NCBI GenBank assembly: GCA_030156825.1
Contig: JASGLU010000009.1
Location: forward strand, 1-41,777
DNA: 41,777 bases
Reading direction: 5' to 3'
Source: Candidatus Atribacteria bacterium
Lineage (GTDB): Bacteria > Atribacterota > Atribacteria > Atribacterales > JASGLU01
Shown: positions 7,981 to 16,153 of the stretch, piece after piece
Position numbering within the stretch: position 1 is the first letter of the stretch
How the letters are laid out: each line of letters opens with the position of its first letter
Notes under the pieces: generated by a model
Told to the model about the DNA's origin: nothing
What the model saw: only the letters and a program-made list of their open reading frames with translations
Database searches by the model: none
Translations under genes and position numbers: made by a program

Positions 7981-8751
7981 CTAACTCTTTCCGGTTAAAA
8001 TAATTTCACTTACCTTAGCCACCACCTGAGCAAGTTTTTGTTCCACCTTTTCTACCATTTCCGGCTTGACCTCTTCTTCTTGCTGGCGGTTGACTAAAAC
8101 CCCACAAACAGCACCCGCCTTCAAGCCTAAGGCTCGAGCCACCGTAAACAGAGTGGCCACTTCCATCTCATAATTTAAAACCCCCAATCTTTGCCATTCT
8201 TCCATCGTCCCCCTAAGATTTCGAGGGACATAACCAGAAAAAGTATTATACCGTTCTTGTCCAGGATAAAACGAAGCTGATGAGCAGGTGATACCCGTCC
8301 AGTATCGGTATTTTAGCTGTTCACAGGCTTGACAGATAATTTTTACCATATCCCAGTGAGCACAAGCCGGGTAAGACAGGGGAGCATAGTGGTCGGAGGT
8401 GCCATCCATCCTCACTGCTCCCTCACTTATTATCAGATCCTCAGGAACAATCTCTTTTTGAATAGCCCCGCAAGTTCCCACTCTGATAAACTGGCGGCAA
8501 CCCAAAGCAGCCAGCTCTTCCACTGCAATCGCTAACGAGGGGCCACCGATTCCGGTAGAAACTATCAAAACATTACCCCAGTCACCACAGCTAAGTACCG
8601 TTTTAAATTCTCGATGATAGGCTAACTGATAGCAACTTTTTCCAAAAGAGGCTAAAGTTAAGGTGCGTTCCGGGTCTCCCGGCAAAAAAGCGAGAGTTGC
8701 CCCCGCTATATCTTCTTCCCTCAAACCCAGGTGGTAAGCGTAATATCCCAT
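7981..8751 (-). CDS. udp: Uridine phosphorylase-like nucleoside phosphorylase
   Basis: 256 residues from the chosen start, matching the 250-260 of uridine phosphorylases. It catalyses reversible phosphorolysis of (uri)dine nucleosides to base and ribose-1-phosphate. Signatures: AGATLAFLPGDPERT near the N-terminus, TGIGGPSLAIAVEEL (phosphate/ribose site), RVGTCGAI, and NYEMEVATLF, in which the EME pair binds ribose. The reading frame extends 33 codons further upstream, but that part enters a repeat element, and AGGAGG sits just before the ATG at 8751, so the shorter start is much better. It is divergent from a nucleoside kinase gene, a sensible salvage pair. Confidence 0.88.
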   Translation of the reverse strand: MGYYAYHLGLREEDIAGATLAFLPGDPERTLTLASFGKSCYQLAYHREFKTVLSCGDWGNVLIVSTGIGGPSLAIAVEELAALGCRQFIRVGTCGAIQKEIVPEDLIISEGAVRMDGTSDHYAPLSYPACAHWDMVKIICQACEQLKYRYWTGITCSSASFYPGQERYNTFSGYVPRNLRGTMEEWQRLGVLNYEMEVATLFTVARALGLKAGAVCGVLVNRQQEEEVKPEMVEKVEQKLAQVVAKVSEIILTGKS

Positions 8752-8791
8752 ATCCTTTTCCTCCTTCCTCCAGTTCTGGTATAAAATAACC

Positions 8792-8960
8792 AACCCAAGT
8801 TGCAAATCTTTACCAGAAAATTCTCTCTGTTTATAGTATAATTGATTCATAATCTCCTGATTTTTATCAGTCTTTTAATCTGTGTTACCCAAAAATGAGA
8901 ATCCCCAAAAAAAAGACCTGATATAGACTGATTTCTGGAATTTATGGTGCAACTTGGGTT
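8792..8960. mobile_element. MITE-like inverted-repeat element, 169 bp
   Basis: AACCCAAGTTGCA at 8792-8804 is the exact inverse complement of TGCAACTTGGGTT at 8948-8960. Subterminal inverted pairs CCAGAAA/TTTCTGG (8813-8819, 8932-8938) and ATCAGTCT/AGACTGAT (8866-8873, 8925-8932) make the whole segment foldable. The right end read on the minus strand agrees in 16 of 17 bases with the sequence flanking the transposase remnant (1281-1297), so it may be a non-autonomous relative of that element. It occupies most of the divergent intergenic space between the phosphorylase and the kinase. No clear target duplication is seen. Confidence 0.65.
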
Positions 8961-8982
8961 AAAAAAAAGAAAGGTGAAAATC

Positions 8983-10632
8983 ATGCCCCGAGAAAATTAT
9001 AATTTACAGGTCAAAGGGAAAGGCCGAACATCGTTTTCTCCGGGAGAAAGTTTGCTGGAGATTGCTCGACGAGTTTTCCCTGACTCCTGGGAAGAAATTA
9101 TGTCGGCCCAGCTGGATGGGGAAATTGTCGACCTTCATACTCAAGTGGAAAAAAGCCACAGCAAAGTTCACTTTTTTAGTTTCAAACACCCAGAAGGCCG
9201 ACGAACTTACATCCGAACTTTAATTTTCGTGGTCACTTTTGTCCTGGAGCAAATTTTTCCCGGCAAAAGAGTTAAAGTGTTACACTCTATCGGTGATGGT
9301 TTATCCTGTCGGGTAGAGGAAAAGCCCAATCTCACTCCCGAAGAACTGGCCCAAATGGAACAAAAACTAAATGAAATAGTAAGTGCCAACCGCCCCCTCT
9401 CTAAAGAAATCACTAACTGGGAAAAAGCCATTAATATCTATCAAAAGATGGGAAGGCAGGATTTAGTCCGTTTGTTCCGCTATTGGAGAACTCCCGCCAT
9501 TACTCTTTACCAGCTGGATAATTTTTACGACTATTGCTATGGACCACTTTGCCCTTCCACCGGCTATTTGAAAAAGTTCAACTTTGTTCTGGTTCCCCCC
9601 AACTTTATTATTCAGTTTCCCCAAAGCTCAAAGCCAGACCAAATCCCACCCTACATTTTTCAACCTAAGCTTTTCAATACTTTTCAGGAGGCTGCTCATT
9701 GGGCTACAATTATGGAAATTGAGGATGTGGGAGAGCTCAACCAGGCTATTGTTCAAAGAAAAGAGCGAGAAATCATATCCATCGCCGAAGCCCTTCACGA
9801 AAAAAAGATTGCCCAAATAGCAGACACCATTACCCAAAAAAAAGGTAGTGTTCAGGTAGTCACTATCGCCGGTCCCTCTTCTTCTGGTAAAACTACCTTC
9901 ACCCGGCGCCTGTATACCCAGCTCCGGGTCAACGGCTGGAAGCCGATAACCATCTCCTTAGATGACTATTTTCTTTCTCGACAGAAGCTAAGAACAAAAG
10001 CCGACTTTGACTATGAACGGCCGGAAGCTTTAGACCTCAACTTGTTCGAACAGCACATCCAGGCTTTAATTGAAGGCAAGGAGGTAGAGCTACCCCGTTA
10101 CAACTTTACCACCGGCATGAGAGAAAAACAGGGAGTCAAAACCCAGTTAAAATCGGAGGGAATTATTTTAGTAGAAGGGCTACACGCTCTAAACCCGAAA
10201 TTGCTTCCCCATATAGCGCCCGAAAAAAAGTTTAAAATCTATATTAGCGCTATTACTCAAATTAACGTGGATGACCACAACCGAATCTCCACTACCGATT
10301 CCCGCCTGATCAGACGGCTGGTAAGGGACTATCAATTTCGAGGAAGCACTCCCGAACAGGTGTTTGAGATGTGGCCCCAGGTTCGAGCGGGAGAAGAAAA
10401 GTTTATCTTCCCTTTCCAGGAAGAGGCCGAAGTTATGTTTAACTCTTCTTTAATTTATGAACTGAGTATCCTCAGAGATTATTGCGAACCGCTGTTGCGG
10501 GGGATAACCCCTGAAAATAAACATTATCTGGAAACCTACCGGTTGTATGCTTTTCTCCACCATCTTTTGCCCCTTCAGCCATCTCTGGTGCCCACCAACT
10601 CTATTTTGAGAGAATTTATTGGCTCCGGATAA
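8983..10632 (+). CDS. Nucleoside kinase with N-terminal TGS/ThrRS-like region and PRK/uridine kinase domain
   Basis: 549 residues from the chosen ATG. The N-terminal 60 residues (LQVKGKGRTSFSPGESLLEI) look like a TGS domain, followed by a threonyl-tRNA-synthetase-like second domain. From about residue 290 comes a P-loop kinase with IAGPSSSGKTTFTRRL (Walker A), ISLDDYFLSR and LVEGLHALNP, the phosphoribulokinase/uridine kinase pattern. Proteins of this architecture are common in Clostridia and Thermotogae and are annotated as uridine/nucleoside kinases; the real substrate is uncertain. An ATG 13 codons upstream lies within the repeat element and lacks a ribosome site, so 8983 is preferred. Its stop is 5 bp from the convergent MBL gene. 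Confidence 0.85.
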   Translation: MPRENYNLQVKGKGRTSFSPGESLLEIARRVFPDSWEEIMSAQLDGEIVDLHTQVEKSHSKVHFFSFKHPEGRRTYIRTLIFVVTFVLEQIFPGKRVKVLHSIGDGLSCRVEEKPNLTPEELAQMEQKLNEIVSANRPLSKEITNWEKAINIYQKMGRQDLVRLFRYWRTPAITLYQLDNFYDYCYGPLCPSTGYLKKFNFVLVPPNFIIQFPQSSKPDQIPPYIFQPKLFNTFQEAAHWATIMEIEDVGELNQAIVQRKEREIISIAEALHEKKIAQIADTITQKKGSVQVVTIAGPSSSGKTTFTRRLYTQLRVNGWKPITISLDDYFLSRQKLRTKADFDYERPEALDLNLFEQHIQALIEGKEVELPRYNFTTGMREKQGVKTQLKSEGIILVEGLHALNPKLLPHIAPEKKFKIYISAITQINVDDHNRISTTDSRLIRRLVRDYQFRGSTPEQVFEMWPQVRAGEEKFIFPFQEEAEVMFNSSLIYELSILRDYCEPLLRGITPENKHYLETYRLYAFLHHLLPLQPSLVPTNSILREFIGSG

Positions 10633-10637
10633 AAAAG

Positions 10638-12188
10638 TTAAACCGGGGGCATGGTTTTAGAACCGGTCCTTTTCTCTACTTCTTCTAAAAGCACCAAAAT
10701 CGAGTCAAGAAGAGAGTGGGCTTCCGGCTCTATCCCTGTCTGTCCTTTTAACAAAGTGATTTTTTCCTCTATTTCTTGCCAGATATCTTCTTCCTTTCTC
10801 GGCAGGGGAGCCGCTAAAAATCTTGCTTCTCCCAAATCAAATTCGCTTCCTCTTTGCGGCACCAATGCCTCTTTTCCTTGGGCTCGCATAGTATCGGCTA
10901 AAAAGTGAGCGGCAGTCGACTCTCCGTGAGTAACAAAAAAAGTTGGATTATTTTTAAAGTAGTCGGTCCAGCGAAGCAAGTCTTTTTGGCCAGCATGAGC
11001 TGAAAAACCGTTGATAGTGTGAACTTTAGCCCGGCAAGTTATTTCTTCCCCCATAATTCTTACCTTTTTCCTGCCTTCTACCAATTGTCGGCCTAAAGTC
11101 CCCTGAGCCTGGAACCCGACAAAAACAATATGGGTGGAAGGTTTCCAGAGAGCATATTTCAGGTGGTGCATTATTCGCCCTCCGCTGCACATTCCGCTGC
11201 CAGCGATAACCAGGCCCCTATCCATTTTGTTGACCGCTTTCGAATCTTCCGGCGTTTTAAGATAACGGAGACCGGGAACCTGAAAAGGGTTTTGTCCTTC
11301 CAGGTTAATCTTCTGGATTTCTCCCGATAAGAGATGCTTATATTTAAGGTAGATATCGGTAGCTAACCCTCCCATAGGGCTATCAAAAAAGACTGGATAA
11401 TCGAACTTTTTTTCCTGGTAGAGCAAAAGCAGTTCGTAGAGAATCCTTTGAGCACGGTCCACCACAAAAGAGGGGATTAAAACCTTACCATTTGCTTTCA
11501 TCGCTTCTTGGAGAACAGAGGCAAATTCCTCCCGGGTGGCTTCCAGTGGCCGGTGGTCTCGGTTACCATAGGTAGACTCAATTACCACATAATCCGCCTG
11601 GTCAATTACCGGGGGAGAGCCTTCCATCACGTTGTAAAATTGGCCCAGGTCACCAGAAAAAACAATTTTTTTACCCTCAGCCCAGAGTTCAATCGAAGCC
11701 GCTCCTAAGATATGAGCTGCATTGCGAAAAACAAATTCCGTTCCGGCCAGCGACAGCAGCTCATCATAGGCTACCGGCTCAAAAAGATCCATCGCTTCTT
11801 CCACAGTTTGCTGGTCGTACAAAGGACTAATAGGTTCTTGCCCCGAGCGCTGGCGCCTTCGGTTTACCCTCTCTGCTTCTTCTCTCATGATTTTGGCGGT
11901 ATCCAACCACAACACGCGACACAGCTCGATAGTAGGAGTGGTAGCATAAACTTTTCCCCGAAATCCTCGCTGGAAAAGAAGGGGAATTCGGCCTGAATGG
12001 TCCAGATGAGCATGGGTGAGTAAAACTCCGTCAATTTGAGAAGGGTCAAAAGGGAAGGGAGCTGAATTCAGCTCTTCCCCTTTGCCCTGAACAAGTCCAC
12101 AATCAACTAAAAGTCGGCAATCTTTGCCTTCCAGATAAAAGCAGGAGCCGGTAACTTCTTCGGCTGCCCCTAAAAAATAAATCTTCAT
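10638..12188 (-). CDS. MBL-fold beta-CASP RNA-processing nuclease-like protein
   Basis: 516 residues. The metallo-beta-lactamase motif THAHLDHSGRIPLL carries H59, H61, D63 and H64. Further metal ligands are in AAHILGAASIEL and FSGDLGQ, and the beta-CASP part ends with GFSAHAGQKDLLRW and FVTHGES. Bacterial relatives (YsgS/TTHA0252-like, CPSF73 family) are RNA exo/endonucleases. The last 60 or so residues (after RFLAAPLPRK) form an extra alpha-helical tail beyond the common 460-residue core. AGGAGG lies about 8 bases before the ATG at 12188; a GTG three codons upstream is less well placed. It is followed 3' by a convergent kinase gene after only 5 bp. Confidence 0.88.
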   Translation of the reverse strand: MKIYFLGAAEEVTGSCFYLEGKDCRLLVDCGLVQGKGEELNSAPFPFDPSQIDGVLLTHAHLDHSGRIPLLFQRGFRGKVYATTPTIELCRVLWLDTAKIMREEAERVNRRRQRSGQEPISPLYDQQTVEEAMDLFEPVAYDELLSLAGTEFVFRNAAHILGAASIELWAEGKKIVFSGDLGQFYNVMEGSPPVIDQADYVVIESTYGNRDHRPLEATREEFASVLQEAMKANGKVLIPSFVVDRAQRILYELLLLYQEKKFDYPVFFDSPMGGLATDIYLKYKHLLSGEIQKINLEGQNPFQVPGLRYLKTPEDSKAVNKMDRGLVIAGSGMCSGGRIMHHLKYALWKPSTHIVFVGFQAQGTLGRQLVEGRKKVRIMGEEITCRAKVHTINGFSAHAGQKDLLRWTDYFKNNPTFFVTHGESTAAHFLADTMRAQGKEALVPQRGSEFDLGEARFLAAPLPRKEEDIWQEIEEKITLLKGQTGIEPEAHSLLDSILVLLEEVEKRTGSKTMPPV

Positions 12189-12201
12189 CCCTTGCACCTC
12201 C

Positions 12202-13122
12202 TCAAGAATAAACTTCCTGGATGGCTTCCTCTACCAGGGGAGTGAGAGTTTTTTCCATTGCTTCTTCTTCCCCGGGAAGGTTCACCTGGTCAAAAAGAAA
12301 CCAATCTTCAACATGTTGCACCATCGCCCCCGGACTAACCCGAGAAAGGGGAGCTAAGGTTTCCGCTTCCAAGAAATCTTGATTGGTGAATATCTCTACC
12401 GAAGAACCAAAATCGGGGTAAGTTTTATCAGGATAGTAGGAAAAAAGTTTAAGGAGAAGAAACCCTTCTACCCAATATCCTACCCAGCCTAAGGTATTAC
12501 CAAATCCGGCTTTGGTAGGTAAAGAAATGCTTGTATCCTGCCTTAAAGTCACCAATCTCTTTCCCCATCTCCAGCGAGGGTCACTCATATCAGTATAACT
12601 CCAGAGAACCAGCGGCCGGGCAGGAGAAAGTTTCTGTTGATGGGAAACAAAAGGTTCTTGCGGAACGATAGCTACTCCCCCTTTTCTCATTACACTCAAA
12701 GCCCAGGGAGCAAATTCAACCGACCAAGGGTTTCGGTTCCAAAGCTGGTGAGTGACTTTAACCCGATTAACTTTTTCACTCATTTCCAAAATTATTCTTT
12801 TCTGAATGCCAGTGGTTTTTTCTACTTCCTGGGTTAAGACTAAAATCATCTCTTCCCCTGAGGCTTCCACCGGTTGGTTATCCGGGAAATAAGTACGAGG
12901 CTTTTCCTCTGGAGCATGCCAGAGACGATGCCCTCCGTACAGCCGCCATTCCTCTCCTCCTTTTTTCCCTAAGTCTGTTTCTATTTCTTGAAAAAGATTA
13001 AGCTGATTCAGCCATCCCAAACGAATAACCCGAGGCCCAATCTCCAAAGGAGCAATTAGCTCAATTCGACCATTGCTCAACCGGGCACATCTTTCCCAAC
13101 CACCATAACTGGTAATATCCAT
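12202..13122 (-). CDS. DUF4380-like / galactose-mutarotase-like protein of unknown function
   Basis: 306 residues. The N-terminus (YGGWERCARLSNGRIELI, then IGPRVIRLG) and the central GGHRLWHAPEE resemble DUF4380 proteins, whose predicted fold is the aldose-1-epimerase beta-sandwich. The signature RLWHAPEEKPRTYFPDN is where mutarotases place active-site residues. No catalytic role can be assigned from sequence. GAAGGAG stands about 8 bases before the ATG. It lies 3 bp downstream of galU and 13 bp before the MBL gene, so it probably belongs to one transcript with galU. A role in sugar-nucleotide or envelope polysaccharide metabolism is suggested only by galU. Confidence 0.7.
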   Translation of the reverse strand: MDITSYGGWERCARLSNGRIELIAPLEIGPRVIRLGWLNQLNLFQEIETDLGKKGGEEWRLYGGHRLWHAPEEKPRTYFPDNQPVEASGEEMILVLTQEVEKTTGIQKRIILEMSEKVNRVKVTHQLWNRNPWSVEFAPWALSVMRKGGVAIVPQEPFVSHQQKLSPARPLVLWSYTDMSDPRWRWGKRLVTLRQDTSISLPTKAGFGNTLGWVGYWVEGFLLLKLFSYYPDKTYPDFGSSVEIFTNQDFLEAETLAPLSRVSPGAMVQHVEDWFLFDQVNLPGEEEAMEKTLTPLVEEAIQEVYS

Positions 13123-13125
13123 TTA

Positions 13126-14034
13126 TCAGTCTCCTTCCTCGTGATTTCTCTTTTCTTCAGTTGTGCTCAAAATTTCCTGCAAAAAATCTCTTAATTGAGA
13201 ACTCAGCTCTTTTCTTTTCAGGGCCAAAGCTATGTTGGCTTTCAAATAACCCAATTTATCCCCTACTCCGAAATAATTCCCCCTGATTTGCCAGGCCAGA
13301 ATTCTCTCCTCTTTGACCAAAGTCCGGAGAGCATCGGTCAGCTGAATCTCCCCTCCTTTACCGGGAGGGGTATTTGCCAGCACCGGAAAAATAGTCGGTT
13401 TTAAAATATAACGGCCGACAATTGCCAGATTAGAGGGAGCTTCCTCGGGTGCAGGTTTTTCTACTAAATCGGTTACTTGAAAAAGGCCTTCCCCTATCTT
13501 TTCCCCCTTAATCACTCCCCACTGAGAAACGGATTCCGGAGGAACCGGATGCACCGCCAGCATCATTTCATCCGTTCTCTCAAATAAGTTTATCATTTGC
13601 TTCAACTCAGGTCCCTCATCTTCAATAATATCATCGGCTAAAAGTACGGCAAAAGGGGAACCGTTTACAAACTCGCGGGAGCAATAGATGGCATCTCCCA
13701 GCCCCCGTTGCAATTTTTGGCGAACATAGAAAATTTGGGCCATATTGCCAATTTGCCGAACTAAGTGTAAAAGCTCTTTTTTATCCTGAGATTCTAACTC
13801 CTCTTCTAATTCTATCGAGTAATCAAAATAATCTTCAATCGCCCGCTTCCCCCGACCAGTAATCAAAAGCAAACTTTCAATTCCAGAACTGGTCGCCTCT
13901 TCAACCACATACTGAATTGCCGGTTTATCCACCAACGGTAACATCTCTTTAGGCTGGGCTTTGGTGGCCGGTAAAAGCCGAGTGCCAAAGCCCGCCACCG
14001 GAATTACTCCTTTACTTAGTTTACAACCCTCCAT
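13126..14034 (-). CDS. galU: UTP-glucose-1-phosphate uridylyltransferase
   Basis: 302 residues from the chosen ATG, the usual GalU length. It makes UDP-glucose from glucose-1-P and UTP for envelope polysaccharides and glycolipids. GVIPVAGFGTRLLPATKA followed by QPKEMLPLVDKPAIQYVVEEA is the nucleotide-binding signature; LADDII near residue 120 carries the metal-binding acid, and LVEKPAPEEAPSNLAIVGRY is the sugar-binding part. The frame is open 13 codons further upstream, but AAAGGAG is correctly spaced before the ATG at 14034. It overlaps the end of the DUF5317 gene by 14 bp. Confidence 0.95.
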   Translation of the reverse strand: MEGCKLSKGVIPVAGFGTRLLPATKAQPKEMLPLVDKPAIQYVVEEATSSGIESLLLITGRGKRAIEDYFDYSIELEEELESQDKKELLHLVRQIGNMAQIFYVRQKLQRGLGDAIYCSREFVNGSPFAVLLADDIIEDEGPELKQMINLFERTDEMMLAVHPVPPESVSQWGVIKGEKIGEGLFQVTDLVEKPAPEEAPSNLAIVGRYILKPTIFPVLANTPPGKGGEIQLTDALRTLVKEERILAWQIRGNYFGVGDKLGYLKANIALALKRKELSSQLRDFLQEILSTTEEKRNHEEGD

Positions 14035-14605
14035 CTGCTTCTCTCCTTTCTTCTGCCGACGAAGCTGTCTCAAACACCCAGGGATTGGTCATCCCCCGCA
14101 AGATAAAAACCATCACTCCGAAACCGATAAAATAATCCCCCAGACTAATTACAAAAGGTTGGCGAGCTATCAAGGAAAAGTAGGGAAGAACATCCCCCAA
14201 AAATACCAGCCGGGAAAAAGAAGATAAAGGGGTATAATCAGGGAAAGCGCCACTTTGCAAGCGCTCAACCAAAGAGCTAAGACCCAGCCTATCGGCCAGA
14301 GGAAGATAAACCGGCATTTTCCCTTGGTTAGCGAAAATTACAAGCAAATTAGCAAGGGAGCCCAAAGATATAAGTTTCATCCCAGGAACTCTCCAGTTCA
14401 AAACAGTTCCTAAAAATACCAGTCCCATACCCACCCAGTTAAGCCAGGCAGCAAAAGGCCCTCCCCCATAAAGCCCGGCAAATTTCACTCCAAACCCAAC
14501 CAGTATCAGCCACCAATAGCTCAAATGAACTCGAGACAAGTTAGTCAAATTACCTCGCTTTAAATAGCCAATTAAAATCCCAATTAGAATAAAATCAACC
14601 AACAT
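14021..14605 (-). CDS. DUF5317 family membrane protein
   Basis: 194 residues with five or six hydrophobic segments starting MLVDFILIGILIGYLKRGNL, the typical N-terminus of DUF5317. A loop with NQGKMPVYLPL and FLGDVLPYFSLIARQPFVISLGD is the conserved part of the family. Function is unknown; members commonly sit beside HD-GYP genes in Bacillota, as here, where the start overlaps the upstream HD-GYP gene by 11 bp. GAGGAAAAAGGGAA precedes the ATG. The tight overlap on both sides with HD-GYP and galU suggests co-translation. Confidence 0.8.
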   Translation of the reverse strand: MLVDFILIGILIGYLKRGNLTNLSRVHLSYWWLILVGFGVKFAGLYGGGPFAAWLNWVGMGLVFLGTVLNWRVPGMKLISLGSLANLLVIFANQGKMPVYLPLADRLGLSSLVERLQSGAFPDYTPLSSFSRLVFLGDVLPYFSLIARQPFVISLGDYFIGFGVMVFILRGMTNPWVFETASSAEERREADGGL

Positions 14606-15899
14606 TTCCCTTTTTCCTCAAAACTTTCTTTAAGGCTTCCATCACCAGTGGGTCAAACCGACCTTGCTCTTCCTCTTCCATAACCTGCAAAGCTTCTACC
14701 GGTGAGTAGGCCGGGCGATAAGGTCGATCAGAAGTAAGCGCATCGAACACATCACTTACCCCCACAATTTTTGCCTCCAAAGAGATGCCCTCCCCCCGCC
14801 GCCCATCGGGATATCCACTGCCATTAACCCGCTCGTGGTGGTCACGGATAATTTCGGCCACTTTTTTTAAAAAAGCCACATTAGTGACGATCTCATAACC
14901 GATAACCGGATGTTGCTGGATTTCCCCATATTCGAGCTGGTTTAATTTCCCGGGTTTAGCCAAAATAGTGTCTTTAATGCCAATTTTACCCACATCATGT
15001 AAAAGAGCCGCGTATTCAATCGTTTCTTTTTGCTGCCCAGAAAGGCCCAGCTCCTCAGCCAGAGCCAAGGCTAACTCCGATACCCGGCGAGAATGCCCCT
15101 GGGTATAGGGGTCCTTGGCATCAACTGCCGCCATCAACACCCGCAATAGTTCAAGATGAGCGTTTTTAGTCTCAACATACAGCTTAAAAGAATAGCGAGC
15201 TACTAAAAAAGGGAAGAGAAAGAGCGCCAGGCCAGGGTAACCAACATAGAGATAAACCAAATAAAGTAGGAGAGAAAAAGGGAAAAGGGCAAAATATTGA
15301 AGGGAAACCCCCCGCATATCTTTTTTCCAGAAGGAAAAAAGAGAAAGACCCTCGCTCAGGGAAATCGCTCCTGCCACCAGCAAAGAGTTTAACAGAAAAA
15401 AAACAACAATTGACCCGAATACCGCTCCGTAAAAAGCAGGATGATGCCAGGAAAATTGGTATCCTCCCAACCACTGATAAACTAAACTTGAGAGCAGAGC
15501 AGAAATCCCAAACTGAGAAGCGTTAAAAAGACTCTTATACCACCCGGAACGAACGGTAGCCAACCCCATTCCAGTAAAAGCCACAAAAGCTGCCGCCGGA
15601 GGAGAATCGATCAAAATAACCGCATAAACTATGGCAAAGCTCACCGAAATCGAGGCTCGGTGGGCAAGCGACACCGGCAAAAGCTCAGCCAAAAAAGTTA
15701 AACAAGAAAAAACCAGCAAAAAAAGAGGGAAAGCACTAAAGGAAGGGATAAGAGTGGAAATTGACCAACCATAGACTAAAACCCCAAACCCAATTACCAG
15801 TCCCAGGTAAAGTGGCAGGAAGTTTTTAGCTTTTTTCTCCTCTTCCCAACGCAAAAGATTACTCAAAAAACTCTTCATCCAGTACCAGCTTTTTATCAT
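14595..15899 (-). CDS. Membrane-bound HD-GYP domain phosphodiesterase
   Basis: 434 residues. Residues 30-240 form about seven hydrophobic segments, a membrane sensor module without a named family that I recognise. Residues 250-430 are an HD-GYP domain: HSRRVSELALALAEELGL, the catalytic HD pair in LLHDVGKIGIKD (301-302), DHHERVNGSGYP with HH at 354-355 and GYP at 362-364, and DVFDALTSDRPYRPAYS. All metal ligands and the GYP motif are present, so c-di-GMP (or related cyclic dinucleotide) hydrolysis is expected. No GGDEF partner occurs in the window. The start is uncertain: the ATG at 15899 and another at 15878 have equally weak ribosome sites. Confidence 0.92.
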   Translation of the reverse strand: MIKSWYWMKSFLSNLLRWEEEKKAKNFLPLYLGLVIGFGVLVYGWSISTLIPSFSAFPLFLLVFSCLTFLAELLPVSLAHRASISVSFAIVYAVILIDSPPAAAFVAFTGMGLATVRSGWYKSLFNASQFGISALLSSLVYQWLGGYQFSWHHPAFYGAVFGSIVVFFLLNSLLVAGAISLSEGLSLFSFWKKDMRGVSLQYFALFPFSLLLYLVYLYVGYPGLALFLFPFLVARYSFKLYVETKNAHLELLRVLMAAVDAKDPYTQGHSRRVSELALALAEELGLSGQQKETIEYAALLHDVGKIGIKDTILAKPGKLNQLEYGEIQQHPVIGYEIVTNVAFLKKVAEIIRDHHERVNGSGYPDGRRGEGISLEAKIVGVSDVFDALTSDRPYRPAYSPVEALQVMEEEEQGRFDPLVMEALKKVLRKKGNVG

Positions 15900-15975
15900 T
15901 CAGTTATCCAAATAGGGTTAGCCGGTCAAAAAGTCTTCTAAAAGTTAAACCTGGTCCAGCTTACAGCGATAATCC

Positions 15976-16053
15976 TTACCTCCAGCTAAATCCAGCCCCA
16001 CTGGCTAAAACAATCGCCAACAGGCCAAGAAGAATGCTCACCAATCTTGCCAC
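15976..16053 (-). CDS. Tiny single-span membrane protein (25 aa)
   Basis: A 25-codon frame starting with GTG reads MARLVSILLGLLAIVLASGA followed by GFSWR and TAA. AAAGGAG lies 8 bases before the GTG, an excellent ribosome site. One hydrophobic helix covers residues 4-19. An in-frame GTG three codons upstream (16062) is worse placed because it overlaps the Shine-Dalgarno. It lies between a conserved-looking unknown gene and the HD-GYP gene on the same strand, so it might modulate the membrane sensor. It is short enough that chance cannot be excluded, but the ribosome site and clean hydrophobic helix speak for it. Confidence 0.6.
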   Translation of the reverse strand: MARLVSILLGLLAIVLASGAGFSWR

Positions 16054-16066
16054 TCTTATCACTCCT

Positions 16067-16153
16067 TTAAGTTAGCCTCTGCCTCTTTCGCTCTACCAAG
16101 GCAGGAGCTCCGCTCCGCTGGAAAAACCCGGCTAACCCTATAACTAAAAACAT
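16067..16153 (-). CDS. Possible small protein (28 aa) coupled to the upstream gene
   Basis: The ATG overlaps the TAA of the upstream gene (TAATG at 16151-16155), a classical coupling arrangement. The frame reads MFLVIGLAGFFQRSGAPALV and then a basic tail ERKRQRLT. It ends 13 bp before the next small frame. A short hydrophobic N-terminus and a positively charged C-terminus suggest a peptide that could associate with the membrane. No homology is recognised; this may be a chance frame. Confidence 0.4.
   Translation of the reverse strand: MFLVIGLAGFFQRSGAPALVERKRQRLT

Noticed and set aside
8752-8850. Upstream 33-codon extension of uridine phosphorylase
   Set aside because: It enters the inverted-repeat element, and AGGAGG right before the ATG at 8751 gives a family-typical N-terminus.
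8944-8982. Upstream 13-codon extension of the nucleoside kinase
   Set aside because: The ATG lies inside the terminal repeat of the element and has no ribosome site; the ATG at 8983 is preferred.
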